This document shows, in pieces, positions 17,937-25,233 of a stretch of DNA of 48,318 nucleotides. Numbering within the stretch: position 1 is the first letter of the stretch; every line of letters begins with the position of its first letter. The stretch spans positions 1 to 48,318 of the forward strand of contig NZ_JAAXYC010000023.1 of the NCBI RefSeq assembly GCF_018619185.1, given 5' to 3'. The notes beneath the pieces were generated by a model. That model saw nothing but the letters and a program-made list of their open reading frames with translations, made no database searches and was not told where the DNA came from. A program made the translations under genes and the position numbers. Source of the stretch: Streptomyces sp. McG3. Lineage in GTDB: Bacteria; Actinomycetota; Actinomycetes; Streptomycetales; Streptomycetaceae.

Positions 17937-18649
17937 CCCAGCGCGCTCACCCGGTCCTTGGGCAGGCCCAGCTCCTTGCGGAGGTACGCCGACAGGGTCC
18001 GGGTGGTCGCCGTGTCGCAGGCGACCCAGACGTACACGTCCGTGCGGTCCTCGCCCAGCAGCTCCGGCAGGGCCGCCTTCACCTCGGAGACGAGGAGCGC
18101 GCCCGCCTCGCGGCGCTCCACGTGGTGCAGGGTGTGGTGGGCCCCGTCGAGGCGGAACGGCAGTTTCCGGTCCTCCTCGTGCGCGGTCTCGAACCAGATC
18201 GTCGCCGGCGTCGACGGGACCGCTTCCAGCAGGGAGTTGATCGCCGGCAGCGCCGCCGCGTCACCGATCACGAAGAGCCGCGAGGGCGCCGGGTCGGGCA
18301 GGGTGAAGCCGGTGCCCTGGAGTGTCGCGTCGACCGTTTCGCCGATCCCGACGGTCTTCGCCCAGTCGCAGGCAGGGCCCTCGTGCAGGGCGAATTCCAG
18401 ACTGAACGTGCCCGCCTCCGGGTCGGGGTCGACCAGGGTGTAGGCGCGCTGATGGGGTTTGCCGTCCTTCTCGAACCACAGCCGCACCCACATCGTCGGG
18501 TGCGCCCCGCCCGTCGCGGCGAGCAGTCCGCCGTCGGTCACGTGGACCCGGTGGAAGCGGTCCGTGACCTGCTCCGTGCCGGTCACCGTGAACGTGAAGT
18601 CACGCCCCCTGAACAGTTTGAGAACGACGCCTTCCCAGCCATGCCCCAC
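17921..18649 (-). CDS. siderophore-interacting protein (ferri-siderophore reductase, ViuB/SIP family)
   Basis: 242-aa FAD-dependent ferric-siderophore reductase of the SIP family, expected to release iron from imported ferri-siderophore in the cytoplasm by reduction to Fe(II). The FAD-binding barrel is at about 15-115, with the flavin motif HQRAYTLVDPD near residue 80. The C-terminal SIP domain (about 125-240) begins with SRLFVIGDAAALPAI and ends in the usual YWRP. GTG 18649 is chosen because GCAGGAG stands 5 nt upstream. A perfect iron box at 18701-18719 lies 51 nt upstream, so transcription should be switched off by iron-loaded DmdR/IdeR. It shares this box with the divergent acylase-acetyltransferase gene. 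Confidence 0.92.
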   Translation of the reverse strand: MGHGWEGVVLKLFRGRDFTFTVTGTEQVTDRFHRVHVTDGGLLAATGGAHPTMWVRLWFEKDGKPHQRAYTLVDPDPEAGTFSLEFALHEGPACDWAKTVGIGETVDATLQGTGFTLPDPAPSRLFVIGDAAALPAINSLLEAVPSTPATIWFETAHEEDRKLPFRLDGAHHTLHHVERREAGALLVSEVKAALPELLGEDRTDVYVWVACDTATTRTLSAYLRKELGLPKDRVSALGYWRP

Positions 18650-18700
18650 GGTGTCTCCTGCCTCGCCCCGGTGCCCCGGCCCACTGCCCAAAAGGTCACT

Positions 18701-18719
18701 TTAGGTTAGGCTAACCTAA
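18701..18719. promoter_or_regulatory. iron box (DmdR1/IdeR operator)
   Basis: TTAGGTTAGGCTAACCTAA is a perfect 19-bp match to the actinobacterial iron-box consensus (9-bp palindromic arms around one central G). It stands midway between two divergent genes, 51 nt from one start and 17 nt from the other, so one dimer pair could repress both promoters. Confidence 0.93.
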
Positions 18720-18736
18720 ATCCCGGAGGCTGGGGA

Positions 18737-21700
18737 GTGGCTGAAAACCACCGGATGCAGGGGATGGGCGAAACGATGACGACCGGCGTCGACAGCGAGA
18801 GACCGGGCGCGGGCGCGCACGGCGGTTCCGAGGCGTCCCGGGGCGGCGCGCAAGCGTCCCCCGGGGACTTCGAGATCTTCCGCGACGACTGGGGGATACC
18901 GCACCTGCGGGCCCCCGACGCCCTTGCGCTGGCCCGCGCCCAGGGGTACGCCACCGCTCTCGACCGGGCCTGGCAACTGGAGACCGAGCGGCACCGGTTG
19001 CTCGGTACCAGCGCCTGCGGTCTCGGTGCGGAAGCCGTCGGCTGGGACCGGTTCGTCCGGCGGGCCCGGCTCGCCGACACCGCCCGCCGCTGCTTCGACC
19101 GCCTCGCGCCGGAGACCGCCGCCTGGGTGGGGGCGTACGTCGACGGCGTCAACGACGGCCTCGCCGAAGGGGCCGCCCACGCACCCGAGTTCGCCGCGGT
19201 GGGCCTCGCCCCGGGCCGCTGGGAGCCCTGGACCCCGCTCGGCGTCTGGCTCTCCACACACATCCTGTTCGCCGGCTTCCCGACCAAACTCTGGCGCGAA
19301 GAGGTCGCCCGCCGGCTCGGCGACGACCGGATGACCCTCTTCGCGACCGACGGCCCCGGCACCGCCGGCAGCAACGGCTGGCTGCTCACCGGCGCCCGCA
19401 CCGCCGGCGGCGCCCCGCTCCTCGCGGGCGACCCGCACCGCTTCATCGAGGCCCCCGGCGTCTACCAGCAGATCCGGCTCGCCTGCCCCGAGTTCGACGT
19501 CGTCGGGCTCGCGGTCCCCGGCGTCCCCGGGATCGCCCACTTCGGGCACACCGGCGGCGTCGCCTGGGCGATCACCAACGCCATGGCCGACTACCAGGAC
19601 CTCTACCGGGAGCGGTTGCGCCGCACCCCGGACGGCGGGGTGGAGGCGCTCGGCCCGGACGGCTGGCGCCGGGCCCACGCCCACACCGAGACGATCGAGG
19701 TGGCGGGGGCGGACCCGGAGACGGTCGAGGTGATCGAGACGGACCGAGGGCCGGTGATCATAGGGGGCCCTGACGGTGACCCGGACGGTGTCCCGGGCGC
19801 GGCCCCGGACGGTGACCCGGACGGTGTCCCGGGCGCGGCCCCGGACGGTGACCCGGACGGTGTCCCGGGCGCGGCCCCGGACGGTGACCCGGGCGCGGCT
19901 CTGGGCGGTGACCCGGACGGTGTCCCGGGCGGTGTCCCGGGCGCGGCCCCGGACGGTGACCTGGGCGGCGACCCGGGCGCGGCCCCGGACGATGACCCGG
20001 GCGCGGGCCCCGACGGTGACCCGGGCGCGGGCCCCTGCTTCGACGCCTCCGCAGAGGGCTTCTCCGTCAGCCTCCGCCACCCGCCCCGCGTCACCGGCGA
20101 GCTGGGCTTCGACGTGCTGCCCGCACTGCTCCGGGCCCGTACGGTCGCCGACCTCGACGCCGCCCTCGACCGCTGGGTCGAACCCGTCAACGTGGTCCTG
20201 GCCGCCGACACCGCCGGGGGCGCCCTGCACCGGGTCGCCGGACACGTCCCGGTGCGCCCGTACGTCAACCGGCTGCGGGTGGTCCCGGCCGAGGACCCCG
20301 CGTACGGCTGGCGCGAGGGCGAGGCCGTCCCCCTGCCCCGTGCCGAGGCGGGCGGCCCCGGCGGGATCGCGGTGATGGCCAATGAGCGCGGCCTCGCCGC
20401 CCCGCTCGGGGTGGAGTTCGCGCCCCCGCACCGGGCCCGCCGCATCCGGGAACTGCTCGGCGCGCGCACGGACTGGACGCCCGCCGCCCTGGCCGCCGTC
20501 CACACCGACACCCGCCTCGCCTCGTCCCGCCCCCTGTTGTCCCTGCTCGCCTGGGCCCCCGGCCTCGGCCCGGCCGCCGAGCGCCTCCGGGACCGGCTGC
20601 TGCGCTGGGACCGCCACATGGACGCGGACAGCACCGACGCGGCCCTCTACGCCCGCCTCCGCACCGACGTCGTCCACCGGCTGGCCGGCCACCCCGCCCT
20701 GAAGGGCGTCACGGGTGCGGACGACCCGTGGCGCTCGGCCGCCCACCCGGCGCTCTTCCGCCCCTGGCTCGCCGCCGTCCCCCGCATCGGCTACGCCCTG
20801 GAGAGCCTGCTCACCGTCGGACTCCTGCCGTACGAGGACCGGTTGGCGCTGGTCGCGGCCTCGGCCGAGGCCGTTGCCGCGGCGGCCGAGGAGACTCCGC
20901 CCGGCCCGTGGGGCGAACTGCACCGGCTGTCCCCCTGGCAGGCCCTGCCCGACCTCACGCCCGACGACGAGGAGGCCCGGCCGGGGCTCGCGGGCGACCA
21001 CGACTGCGTGCTGTCCACCTCCGCCGTCCCCGGCGTCACCGACCTGTTCGCCCGGGGCCCGGCCGCCCGCTACGTCTGGGACCTGGCCCGCCGCGAGGAC
21101 AGCCGGTGGGTCGTCCCGTTCGGCGCGTCCGGAGTCCCCGGATCCGCCCACCACCGCGACCAGACGGCCCGGTGGGCGCGGGGCGCGCTCATCCCGGTCG
21201 TCACGGACTGGAACCTGCTGCACCCGACGACCCGCCACCCGGAGGAGAACCCCGCCATGACCGCCCCCGTCACCGCCGACCCCACCGCTCCCGCCCTCCG
21301 CGCGGCCGTCCACGAACAGAAGGTCGAGGGCTTCGGGACGGTCCGCCTGGTCCCCGTCGACCCCGCGGCCGACCTCGACCTGCTGCACGGCTGGGTCACC
21401 GAGGAGCGGGCCCGCTTCTGGGGCATGGGCGGCCACACCCGCGAGCAGGTGCGGGAGATCTACGAGTTCGTCGACTCGCTCGCCACGCACCACGCCTACC
21501 TCGCCCTGCGCGACGGGGTCCCGGCGGCGCTGTTCCAGACGTACGAGCCGGACGCCGACCCGGTCGGCGAGTGCTACGACGTACGGCCCGGCGACTTCGG
21601 CATCCACCTGCTGATCGCGCCCGCCGAGGGCGAGGGAGCGGTGACCGGGTACACGGACGCCCTCCTCACCGCGTTCATCGGCTTCGTCTTCGGCGACCCG

Positions 21701-21859
21701 GCCCGCCTGCGGGTCGTCGTCGAGCCCGACGCCCGCAACGAGAAGGCCCTCGCCCGGATGGTCCGGGCCGGATTCGAGCTGGGCCCGGAGATCGTGAAGC
21801 CGGAGAAGACGGCCCGGCTCGCGTTCCTGACGAGGGAGGCCGCGCTGCGACTCGCGTAG
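18737..21859 (+). CDS. penicillin acylase-family protein fused to siderophore-type GNAT acetyltransferase (DesG-like)
   Basis: 1040-aa two-part protein. Residues about 45-840 form an Ntn-hydrolase penicillin/acyl-homoserine-lactone acylase. The expected nucleophile S212 begins the beta-subunit in GTAGSNGWLLTG, with GDPHRF and HFGHTGGVAWAITN following. A Gly/Asp/Pro repeat (about 345-433) interrupts the acylase. Residues 841-1040 form an acetyltransferase of the IucB/MbtK type (LHGWVTEERARFWGM). No signal peptide is evident. Penicillin amidase DesG has been proposed to supply phenylacetyl groups for arylated desferrioxamines, and this protein could play a similar role. GTG 18737 has CGGAGG 8 nt upstream and follows the iron box directly. 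An internal GGAGGAG plus ATG 21257 at the domain junction could allow separate synthesis of the acetyltransferase. No des biosynthesis genes are in the window. Confidence 0.85.
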   Translation: MAENHRMQGMGETMTTGVDSERPGAGAHGGSEASRGGAQASPGDFEIFRDDWGIPHLRAPDALALARAQGYATALDRAWQLETERHRLLGTSACGLGAEAVGWDRFVRRARLADTARRCFDRLAPETAAWVGAYVDGVNDGLAEGAAHAPEFAAVGLAPGRWEPWTPLGVWLSTHILFAGFPTKLWREEVARRLGDDRMTLFATDGPGTAGSNGWLLTGARTAGGAPLLAGDPHRFIEAPGVYQQIRLACPEFDVVGLAVPGVPGIAHFGHTGGVAWAITNAMADYQDLYRERLRRTPDGGVEALGPDGWRRAHAHTETIEVAGADPETVEVIETDRGPVIIGGPDGDPDGVPGAAPDGDPDGVPGAAPDGDPDGVPGAAPDGDPGAALGGDPDGVPGGVPGAAPDGDLGGDPGAAPDDDPGAGPDGDPGAGPCFDASAEGFSVSLRHPPRVTGELGFDVLPALLRARTVADLDAALDRWVEPVNVVLAADTAGGALHRVAGHVPVRPYVNRLRVVPAEDPAYGWREGEAVPLPRAEAGGPGGIAVMANERGLAAPLGVEFAPPHRARRIRELLGARTDWTPAALAAVHTDTRLASSRPLLSLLAWAPGLGPAAERLRDRLLRWDRHMDADSTDAALYARLRTDVVHRLAGHPALKGVTGADDPWRSAAHPALFRPWLAAVPRIGYALESLLTVGLLPYEDRLALVAASAEAVAAAAEETPPGPWGELHRLSPWQALPDLTPDDEEARPGLAGDHDCVLSTSAVPGVTDLFARGPAARYVWDLARREDSRWVVPFGASGVPGSAHHRDQTARWARGALIPVVTDWNLLHPTTRHPEENPAMTAPVTADPTAPALRAAVHEQKVEGFGTVRLVPVDPAADLDLLHGWVTEERARFWGMGGHTREQVREIYEFVDSLATHHAYLALRDGVPAALFQTYEPDADPVGECYDVRPGDFGIHLLIAPAEGEGAVTGYTDALLTAFIGFVFGDPARLRVVVEPDARNEKALARMVRAGFELGPEIVKPEKTARLAFLTREAALRLA
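19771..20035 (+). repeat. 36-bp in-frame tandem repeat (minisatellite)
   Basis: The unit ccggacggtgacccggac (first half) plus ggtgtcccgggcgcggcc encodes the 12-residue unit PDGDPDGVPGAA. Three near-perfect copies (from about 19770 to 19880) are followed by shortened and diverged units until about 20035. Every unit length is a multiple of three, so the acylase frame is kept. It inserts a flexible acidic Gly/Pro segment of about 90 residues into the acylase beta-subunit. Confidence 0.9.
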
Positions 21860-21873
21860 CGCGGAGGGGCTCA

Positions 21874-21918
21874 GGTGGAGGGATCACGAGCGTCGACAAC
21901 GCTCGTGATCCCTCCACC
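21874..21918. terminator. perfect long hairpin at convergent junction
   Basis: GGTGGAGGGATCACGAGCGT (21874-21893) and its exact reverse complement (21899-21918) form a 20-bp stem, extended to 21 bp by A21873 and T21919, with a 5-nt loop. It lies between the convergent acylase fusion and the Sel1-type gene and should terminate both. Confidence 0.8.
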
Positions 21919-21943
21919 TACGGCTGATCCCTCCACCTACGGC
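21906..21943. repeat. 19-bp exact tandem duplication
   Basis: TGATCCCTCCACCTACGGC occurs twice back to back (21906-21924 and 21925-21943). The first copy is the right arm of the hairpin; the second runs over the stop codon (21937-21939) of the leftward Sel1-type gene. Confidence 0.9.
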
Positions 21944-22413
21944 GCCGGGTCCGCCCCGTCCGGGTGCAGCGCTCCGCCCGGCCGGAACAGCCGCTTGGCC
22001 ACCGCGTGCCCGGCCTCCGCCGCCATCCGGAACCACGGCTCCGCCGCCGCCAGTCCCTCGCGGTGCTCGACCAGGCGGCCCAGCTCCCACATCGACTCCA
22101 CATCACCGGCCTTCACCGCCTGCCGCAGCAGCCGTTCGGCCGTGTCGGGACGCCCCTCGGCCCGCGCGGTCAGGGCGAGCCCCCGCAGCGCCCGCACGGC
22201 CCGGGCGTCCCCGGCGGCGGCCGCCGCCGCGAGCGCGGCCGGATCGACGGGGCGGCGGGAACGGCTCCGGAACACCAGCAGGATCCCGAGCACCCACATG
22301 ATCCAGCTCAGGCTGATCAGCGTGCCGTTGCCGGTGACGACCCCCGTCAGGCTCAGCGCTCCGCCCGCCGGCAACAGGAAGTACCCCAGCCCCGGACCCG
22401 GTCCCGGCCCCAT
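21937..22413 (-). CDS. small membrane protein with Sel1/TPR-like repeats
   Basis: 158-aa protein. Two hydrophobic segments near the N-terminus (about 8-27 and 30-48) would anchor it in the membrane as a hairpin. The rest is alpha-helical with Sel1-like repeats: GDARAVRALRGLALTARAEGR, then DTAERLLRQAVKAGDVESMWELGRL, then AAAEPWFRMAAEAGHAVAKRLF. Such repeats act as protein-binding scaffolds; no enzyme motif is present. ATG 22413 is chosen because GAGAGGAG stands 6 nt upstream; the frame stays open far upstream, but that part is the shadow of the opposite-strand LLM gene. The stop lies within a tandem duplication. Confidence 0.75.
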   Translation of the reverse strand: MGPGPGPGLGYFLLPAGGALSLTGVVTGNGTLISLSWIMWVLGILLVFRSRSRRPVDPAALAAAAAAGDARAVRALRGLALTARAEGRPDTAERLLRQAVKAGDVESMWELGRLVEHREGLAAAEPWFRMAAEAGHAVAKRLFRPGGALHPDGADPAP

Positions 22414-22533
22414 CGCAACTCCTCTCCGTCCGCTCCCGACGCACACGGACGACGGTCTCGGATTTCCTTGTCGTACGGCATACCTTGGCCCTTCGCACGC
22501 ATGACGCGCTGACGGACGACGGAGGTGTTCTCG

Positions 22534-23379
22534 ATGCGGATCTCCACAACGATCTTCCTCACCGACGAGACGGTGACCCCGGTCAGGCTCGCCCGCGAGC
22601 TGGAACAGCGGGGGTTCGGCGGGCTGTACCTGCCCGAGCACACGCACATCCCGGTGATCCGCAGCACGCCGTACCCGATGGGCGGTGAGCTGCCCCGGGA
22701 GTACGGCCGCACCCTGGACCCGTTCGTCGCCCTCGGCCAGGCCGCCGCCGTCACCGAGCGTCTCGCCCTGGGCACCGGCATCACCCTGGTCGCCCAGCAC
22801 GACCCGATCGACCTGGCCAAGCAGGCGGCCACCCTGGACCACCTCTCCGGCGGCCGGTTCACCCTTGGCATCGGCTACGGCTGGAACGTCGAGGAGGCGG
22901 CCGACCACGGGGTCGAGTGGTCGACGCGCCGGGAGCTGGGGCGGGACCGGATGGCCCTGATGCGGGCCCTGTGGGCGGACGAGCCGACCGGGTACGAGGG
23001 CGGGTTCGGCTCCGTACGGGCGAGCGAGGCGCACCCCAAGCCGGCCCAGCGGCCCCGCGGCCCGGTCAACGGCCCGCGCACCCTGATCGGCGGCGGGGCG
23101 GGCCCGAAGCTGTTCGCGCACATCGCGGAGTACGCGGACGGCTGGCTGCCCATCGGCGGCGGGGGCCTCACCGAGTCCCTGCCGAGGCTGCGGACGGCCT
23201 GGGAAGCGGCCGGGCGCGACCCGAAGGGCCCGAAGGTGGTGCCGTACGCGGTGCTGCCCAGCCCGGGGAAGCTCGCCCACTACGCGGAGCTGGGCATCGA
23301 GGAGGTCGTTCTCCAGCTGCCCCCTGCGGGCGAGGCGGAGGTCCTGCGGACGCTGGACGACTACGCCGCGTACCTCTGA
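22534..23379 (+). CDS. LLM class F420-dependent oxidoreductase (TIGR03619-like)
   Basis: 281-aa TIM-barrel oxidoreductase of the F420-type luciferase-like family. Typical segments are [47 protein letters not shown] and the phosphate-binding GIGYGWNVEE. The C-terminal part (GPRTLIGGGAGPKLF, ADGWLPI) is also normal for the family. ATG 22534 is chosen because GGAGG lies 8 nt upstream; the GTG at 22525 falls within that ribosome site. It stands alone between the Sel1-type gene and the PBP gene. The substrate is unknown. Confidence 0.88.
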   Translation: MRISTTIFLTDETVTPVRLARELEQRGFGGLYLPEHTHIPVIRSTPYPMGGELPREYGRTLDPFVALGQAAAVTERLALGTGITLVAQHDPIDLAKQAATLDHLSGGRFTLGIGYGWNVEEAADHGVEWSTRRELGRDRMALMRALWADEPTGYEGGFGSVRASEAHPKPAQRPRGPVNGPRTLIGGGAGPKLFAHIAEYADGWLPIGGGGLTESLPRLRTAWEAAGRDPKGPKVVPYAVLPSPGKLAHYAELGIEEVVLQLPPAGEAEVLRTLDDYAAYL

Positions 23380-23536
23380 CGGCTACGCCGCGTACCGCCG
23401 AGGAGGGGTTGCCCGGGGCCGCCGGTGCAACCGGTCGCGCCCACAGGGCATCCTTGTTCATCGGGGAACGCATACGCGGGCCCGGCCGGCGGACGCCCCG
23501 CCGTGCGGACCGGAGCCCGACCGGGTGGGGAGTGGA

Positions 23537-25021
23537 ATGAACAGGCCGTTGCGGCACATAGCCATCTTCTGTGGGCTGCTGGTGCTGGCCCTGCTGCTGC
23601 GGGCGAACTGGCTCCAGCACGTCGACCGCCAGGAGCTGGCCCAGCACGAGAACAACGCCCGCGTGCGGTTCGAACGGTTCGCCACCCCGCGCGGCGACAT
23701 CATCGTCGGCGGCAAGGCGATCACCGGATCGAAGGAGACCGAGAGCCGGGACTACGCGTTCCTCCGGACCAACAAGGACGGCGCGATGTACGCGCCCGTC
23801 ACCGGGTACGCCTCCCAGTCCCGGGGCACCTCGCTGCTGGAGCGGACCTACGACAGCGTCCTCAGCGGTCAGGACGACCGGTTCGCCTTCCGGCACGCCA
23901 AGGACATCCTGACGGGGCAGCCCCGGCGCGGCGGCGACGTGATCACCACGATCGACGCCAAGGCGCAGAAGGCGGCCTACAAGGGCCTGACGGACCTGGG
24001 CGCCCGGGGCGCGGTGGTCGCCCTGGACCCGCGCACCGGAAAGGTGCTGTCCCTGGTCTCCACCCCCTCGTACGACCCCGAGACCTTCGCCGGTATCTCC
24101 TTCAAGGAGAGCGACCGCTTCACGGCACTGGAGAAGAAGAAGGGCAAGCCGCTGGCCAACCGCCCGCTGCGCGAGACCTACCCGCCCGGCTCCACCTTCA
24201 AGATCCTCACGGCCGCGGCGGCGCTGGAGCACGGTGTGGTCACGGACGTGGACGCCCGGACGGACGCGGTCTCGCCGTATCCCCTGCCGCTCTCCACCAA
24301 CAAGATCGGCAGCGAGGCGGGCGACGCGGTGTGCAACAAGGCGTCGATGAAGACCGCCATGCAGTACTCCTGCAACAACGTCTTCCTCGACGCGGCGTCC
24401 GAACTGGGTGAGGACCGGATGCGGGAGACGGCGGAGAAGTTCGGCTTCAACGAGGACGTGTACGCGGAGGAGTTCGGCGACATGCTCGCCACGAAGAGCC
24501 TCTACCCGCCGAAGCTCGACAAGCCCGGCACGGCCCTCACCGGCATGGGCCAGGGCAGCCTCACCAGCACCCCGATGCAGATGGCGATGGTCACGGCGGC
24601 CCTCGCCAACGACGGCAAGCTGATGCAGCCCTACATCGTCGACGAGCTGCGCGGCCCGGACCTCTCCACGCTGGAGAAGAACGAGCCGATGGAGATGAGC
24701 CAGGCCGTCTCGTCCGAGACGGCGAAGAAGGTCCAGGAGATGATGGAGCACACCGCGAAGGAGGGCAGCGCCCAGCGTGCCCTGATCGACGGTGTGACGG
24801 TCGGCGGCAAGACGGGCACCGCCCAGCGCGGCGTGAACGTCCGCGACGAGGTCCCGTACGGCTGGTTCGTCAGCTACGGCAAGAAGGACGACGGCCGTTC
24901 GGTCGCGGTCGCCGTGTTCATCGACCCGACGGACATGGACATCTCCCGCTCCGACATCTCAGGTGGCCGACTCGGCGCCCCGATCGCGAAGAGCGTGATG
25001 CAGGCGGTGCTGGGGGACTGA
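23537..25021 (+). CDS. class B penicillin-binding protein (PBP2/PbpA type)
   Basis: 494-aa membrane-anchored peptidoglycan transpeptidase. A single N-terminal TM (about 7-25) is followed by a short dimerisation/PBP-dimer region (RGDIIVGG, about 52-60) and the transpeptidase domain (about 150-490). All three active-site motifs are visible: S219-T-F-K222, S278-C-N280 and K425-T-G427. It would crosslink cell-wall peptides at the outer face of the membrane and be a beta-lactam target. The length matches Streptomyces PbpA-like proteins, which are usually encoded beside rodA/ftsW; no such gene is adjacent here, so this is probably an extra paralogue. ATG 23537 has GGGGAG 4-5 nt upstream. Confidence 0.9.
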   Translation: MNRPLRHIAIFCGLLVLALLLRANWLQHVDRQELAQHENNARVRFERFATPRGDIIVGGKAITGSKETESRDYAFLRTNKDGAMYAPVTGYASQSRGTSLLERTYDSVLSGQDDRFAFRHAKDILTGQPRRGGDVITTIDAKAQKAAYKGLTDLGARGAVVALDPRTGKVLSLVSTPSYDPETFAGISFKESDRFTALEKKKGKPLANRPLRETYPPGSTFKILTAAAALEHGVVTDVDARTDAVSPYPLPLSTNKIGSEAGDAVCNKASMKTAMQYSCNNVFLDAASELGEDRMRETAEKFGFNEDVYAEEFGDMLATKSLYPPKLDKPGTALTGMGQGSLTSTPMQMAMVTAALANDGKLMQPYIVDELRGPDLSTLEKNEPMEMSQAVSSETAKKVQEMMEHTAKEGSAQRALIDGVTVGGKTGTAQRGVNVRDEVPYGWFVSYGKKDDGRSVAVAVFIDPTDMDISRSDISGGRLGAPIAKSVMQAVLGD

Positions 25022-25119
25022 GAACCCTCCGGGCCGCTCGTTCGGACCGGGCCGGATCGGGGACCGCCGCGGCGGCGCCGAATTGACATGTCGTCCGGTC
25101 GCTCAGCTGTGCGATCATC

Positions 25120-25150
25120 ATGTGCCCGCCCCTTCACAGGGCGGGCACAT
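25120..25150. terminator. hairpin downstream of the PBP gene
   Basis: ATGTGCCCGCCC (25120-25131) and GGGCGGGCACAT (25139-25150) form a perfect 12-bp stem with a 7-nt loop. It lies 99 bp after the PBP stop and 84 bp before the next start, so it could end the PBP transcript. Confidence 0.65.
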
Positions 25151-25233
25151 ATCGCTGTGCTCAGCGGCCCGCCGAACGAGCTGTCCGCGGAGACCCGGAG
25201 CACATCCTTCACCGCTCCGGGGGGAACGGACCC

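Noticed and set aside
19771..20035. CRISPR-like array
   Set aside because: Units are contiguous without spacers, stay in frame and encode a Gly/Asp/Pro repeat.
18716..21607. 963-aa open frame on the - strand opposite the acylase fusion
   Set aside because: Antisense shadow; its repeats are the complement of the coding minisatellite.
18737..21859. A complete desferrioxamine (desABCD) cluster
   Set aside because: No lysine decarboxylase, monooxygenase or NIS synthetase gene lies in the window; only the reductase and acylase-acetyltransferase are present.
25083..25118. TTGACA as a promoter for the secreted-protein gene
   Set aside because: The -35 is perfect but no TAnnnT lies 16-19 nt downstream, and a terminator-like hairpin follows.
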